Of a DNA stretch of 64,000 bases, positions 63,188-64,000 are shown one piece after another. Made by a program: the position numbers and the translations under genes. Below the pieces are notes generated by a model. It made no database searches. It saw only the letters and a list, made by a program, of their open reading frames with translations, and was not told the DNA's origin. The stretch's first letter is position 1. Every line of letters begins with the position of its first letter. Source of the DNA: Cellvibrio mixtus subsp. mixtus J3-8 (GTDB lineage: Bacteria > Pseudomonadota > Gammaproteobacteria > Pseudomonadales > Cellvibrionaceae); the NCBI RefSeq assembly GCF_000766945.1, contig NZ_KN266208.1, positions 436,209 through 500,208 of the forward strand, read 5' to 3'.

Positions 63188-63457
63188 TCAATCATTGTGC
63201 AAAAACCGCAGGCCGACACCAACAGGCTCCACGCGTACCACTTCCATTTGCAATATGGGCGCATCATCCATCAGGCCCTGGACCTGGCCGGCTACCACAG
63301 ATCCGATTGGAGGGATCTGCTCCGGTTCCAGGACGACGAATACTCCACCATCGGAAATGTCGCGGGTTTTGACCAGCAACTCGCCAATACTATCGTGAAC
63401 TATTTTAATGCGGCAAGCAAAAGGGGTGCGGATGTGTCTGCGTTTTTCTTTAGACAT
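63188..63457 (-). CDS. PilZ-domain protein, probable c-di-GMP receptor
   Basis: An 89-residue protein consisting of one PilZ domain. Both c-di-GMP-binding motifs are present: R-x-x-x-R as RRHIR at 6-10 and D-x-S-x-x-G as D33-I-S35-D-G-G38. Such stand-alone PilZ proteins bind c-di-GMP and then act on a partner. It lies between parC and the 1238-residue membrane protein gene, all on the minus strand, so that protein is a possible partner. The ATG at 63457 has AGG about eight bases upstream. Confidence 0.9.
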   Translation of the reverse strand: MSKEKRRHIRTPFACRIKIVHDSIGELLVKTRDISDGGVFVVLEPEQIPPIGSVVAGQVQGLMDDAPILQMEVVRVEPVGVGLRFLHND

Positions 63458-63556
63458 GTGTCAACCTGGTTATTTTTTTACTATTGAAATCCAGTCGCTT
63501 CTGCCCAGCCCATGTCTGCATAAACAAAACAAGCAGGGCAGAATGCGCACAGATTA

Positions 63557-64000
63557 TCACTTGTCGCTCACTTCCGCCTTATCCACTTTCTGGAATCCAC
63601 GCGGCAATTTGTTACCACGACGTCCGCGCTCACCTTTGTAGTGCTCCAAATCCGATGCCTTGAGGGTGATATGTCGCTTCCCCGAATGCAACGTTAATTG
63701 CTGGCCGGGATGAATTACATTCAGGGCGACCACAAATTCCTCGCGGCTAACAACTTTGGCCCCGGGGATATTCATGATTTTGTTGCCCTTACCTTTGGCC
63801 AATTCCGGCAATTCGGTCACCGGGAATACCAGTAAGCGCCCATCATTACTCACCGCTGCCAGCAGCGCCTGTTCAGGGCTGTTAATCAATTGCGGAGGCA
63901 TGACAAATGCACCCTCGGGTAGTGTTAGCAACGCTTTACCTGCTTTGTTCTTGCTGGCGAGATCTTCCAGTTTCGCCACAAAGCCATAGCCGGCATCGGA
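63557..64000 (-). CDS. parC: DNA topoisomerase IV subunit A, C-terminal part (truncated by window)
   Basis: About 148 C-terminal residues of ParC; the gene continues past position 64000. The text VPGAKVVSREEFVVAL-like (GAKVVSREEFVVALNVIHPGQQLTLHSGKRHITLKASDLEHYKGERGRRGNKLPRGFQKVD, read in parts) is the characteristic end of gammaproteobacterial ParC, including YKGERGRRGNKLPRGFQ. This C-terminal beta-pinwheel region wraps DNA and sets substrate preference for decatenation. The frame stays open to the window edge, so an internal ATG at 63979 is not the true start. Confidence 0.93.
   Translation of the reverse strand, partial: SDAGYGFVAKLEDLASKNKAGKALLTLPEGAFVMPPQLINSPEQALLAAVSNDGRLLVFPVTELPELAKGKGNKIMNIPGAKVVSREEFVVALNVIHPGQQLTLHSGKRHITLKASDLEHYKGERGRRGNKLPRGFQKVDKAEVSDK

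Noticed and set aside
63557-63979. Separate 140-residue gene starting at 63979
   Set aside because: The frame continues open to the window edge and the sequence is the ParC C-terminus, so it is a truncated parC rather than a short gene.

Overview
The window looks like a chromosomal segment of a plant-polysaccharide-degrading gammaproteobacterium, most likely Cellvibrio or a close relative (Cellvibrionaceae). Evidence: lipoproteins with long poly-serine linkers, a CBM15-GH10 xylanase of the Cellvibrio Xyn10C type, many TonB-dependent receptors, and the orn / rsgA / rhdA neighbourhood known from pseudomonads. No tRNA, rRNA, CRISPR array or intact transposase gene was seen.

Layout. 0.4-2.3 kb: four small soluble proteins (DUF1428, VOC, YCII/DGPF, effector-binding-like). 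2.4-7.7 kb: a divergent FtsZ/tubulin-superfamily protein and two L,D-transpeptidases of different families. 7.7-8.0 kb: a palindrome-bounded repeat element, with a relative at 37.8 kb. 8.1-14.3 kb: a DUF1080 protein, a large cytochrome c/DUF6797/beta-propeller protein and a BtuB-like receptor. 14.6-20.0 kb: a poly-Ser lipoprotein, arylamine N-acetyltransferase, an EamA transporter and an S41 peptidase. 20.1-41.5 kb: a glucurono(arabino)xylan utilisation locus (GH3, xylA, xylB, Nudix-type regulator, sugar permease, GH10, GH43, GH115, mannonate dehydratase, GH43 lipoprotein, very large TonB receptor). 41.8-46.6 kb: DJ-1/PfpI protein, LysR regulator, orn, rsgA, rhdA. 46.7-47.6 kb: a PEP-CTERM protein. 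47.8-53.2 kb: a compact run of TonB receptor, MipA, DUF3019, response regulator and histidine kinase. 53.6-56.2 kb: a triple-DnaT-domain protein overlapping a lambda-P-like protein, then a Bax-like glucosaminidase. 56.3-58.2 kb: a small barrel protein and an Ig-like lipoprotein. 58.3-64 kb: polysaccharide deacetylase, a 1238-residue bitopic protein, a PilZ protein and the 3' end of parC.

How the xylan genes fit together. The surface xylanase cuts xylan. The large TonB receptor probably imports the oligosaccharides. GH115, GH43 and GH3 enzymes remove methylglucuronate, arabinose and xylose. The permease and XylA/XylB feed xylose to the pentose phosphate pathway, and mannonate dehydratase serves the glucuronate branch. 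Short sequence words shared by the xylB, xylanase and receptor promoters suggest a small regulon. A likely regulator is the Nudix-fold protein, whose catalytic Nudix box is degenerate.

Best candidates for new biology: the tubulin-like protein beside L,D-transpeptidases, the triple-DnaT/lambda-P pair, the receptor/MipA/DUF3019/two-component unit with a candidate operator, the parC-PilZ-1238 aa-deacetylase run, and the dispersed palindromic element. All assignments come from reading the sequence; no database search was run.
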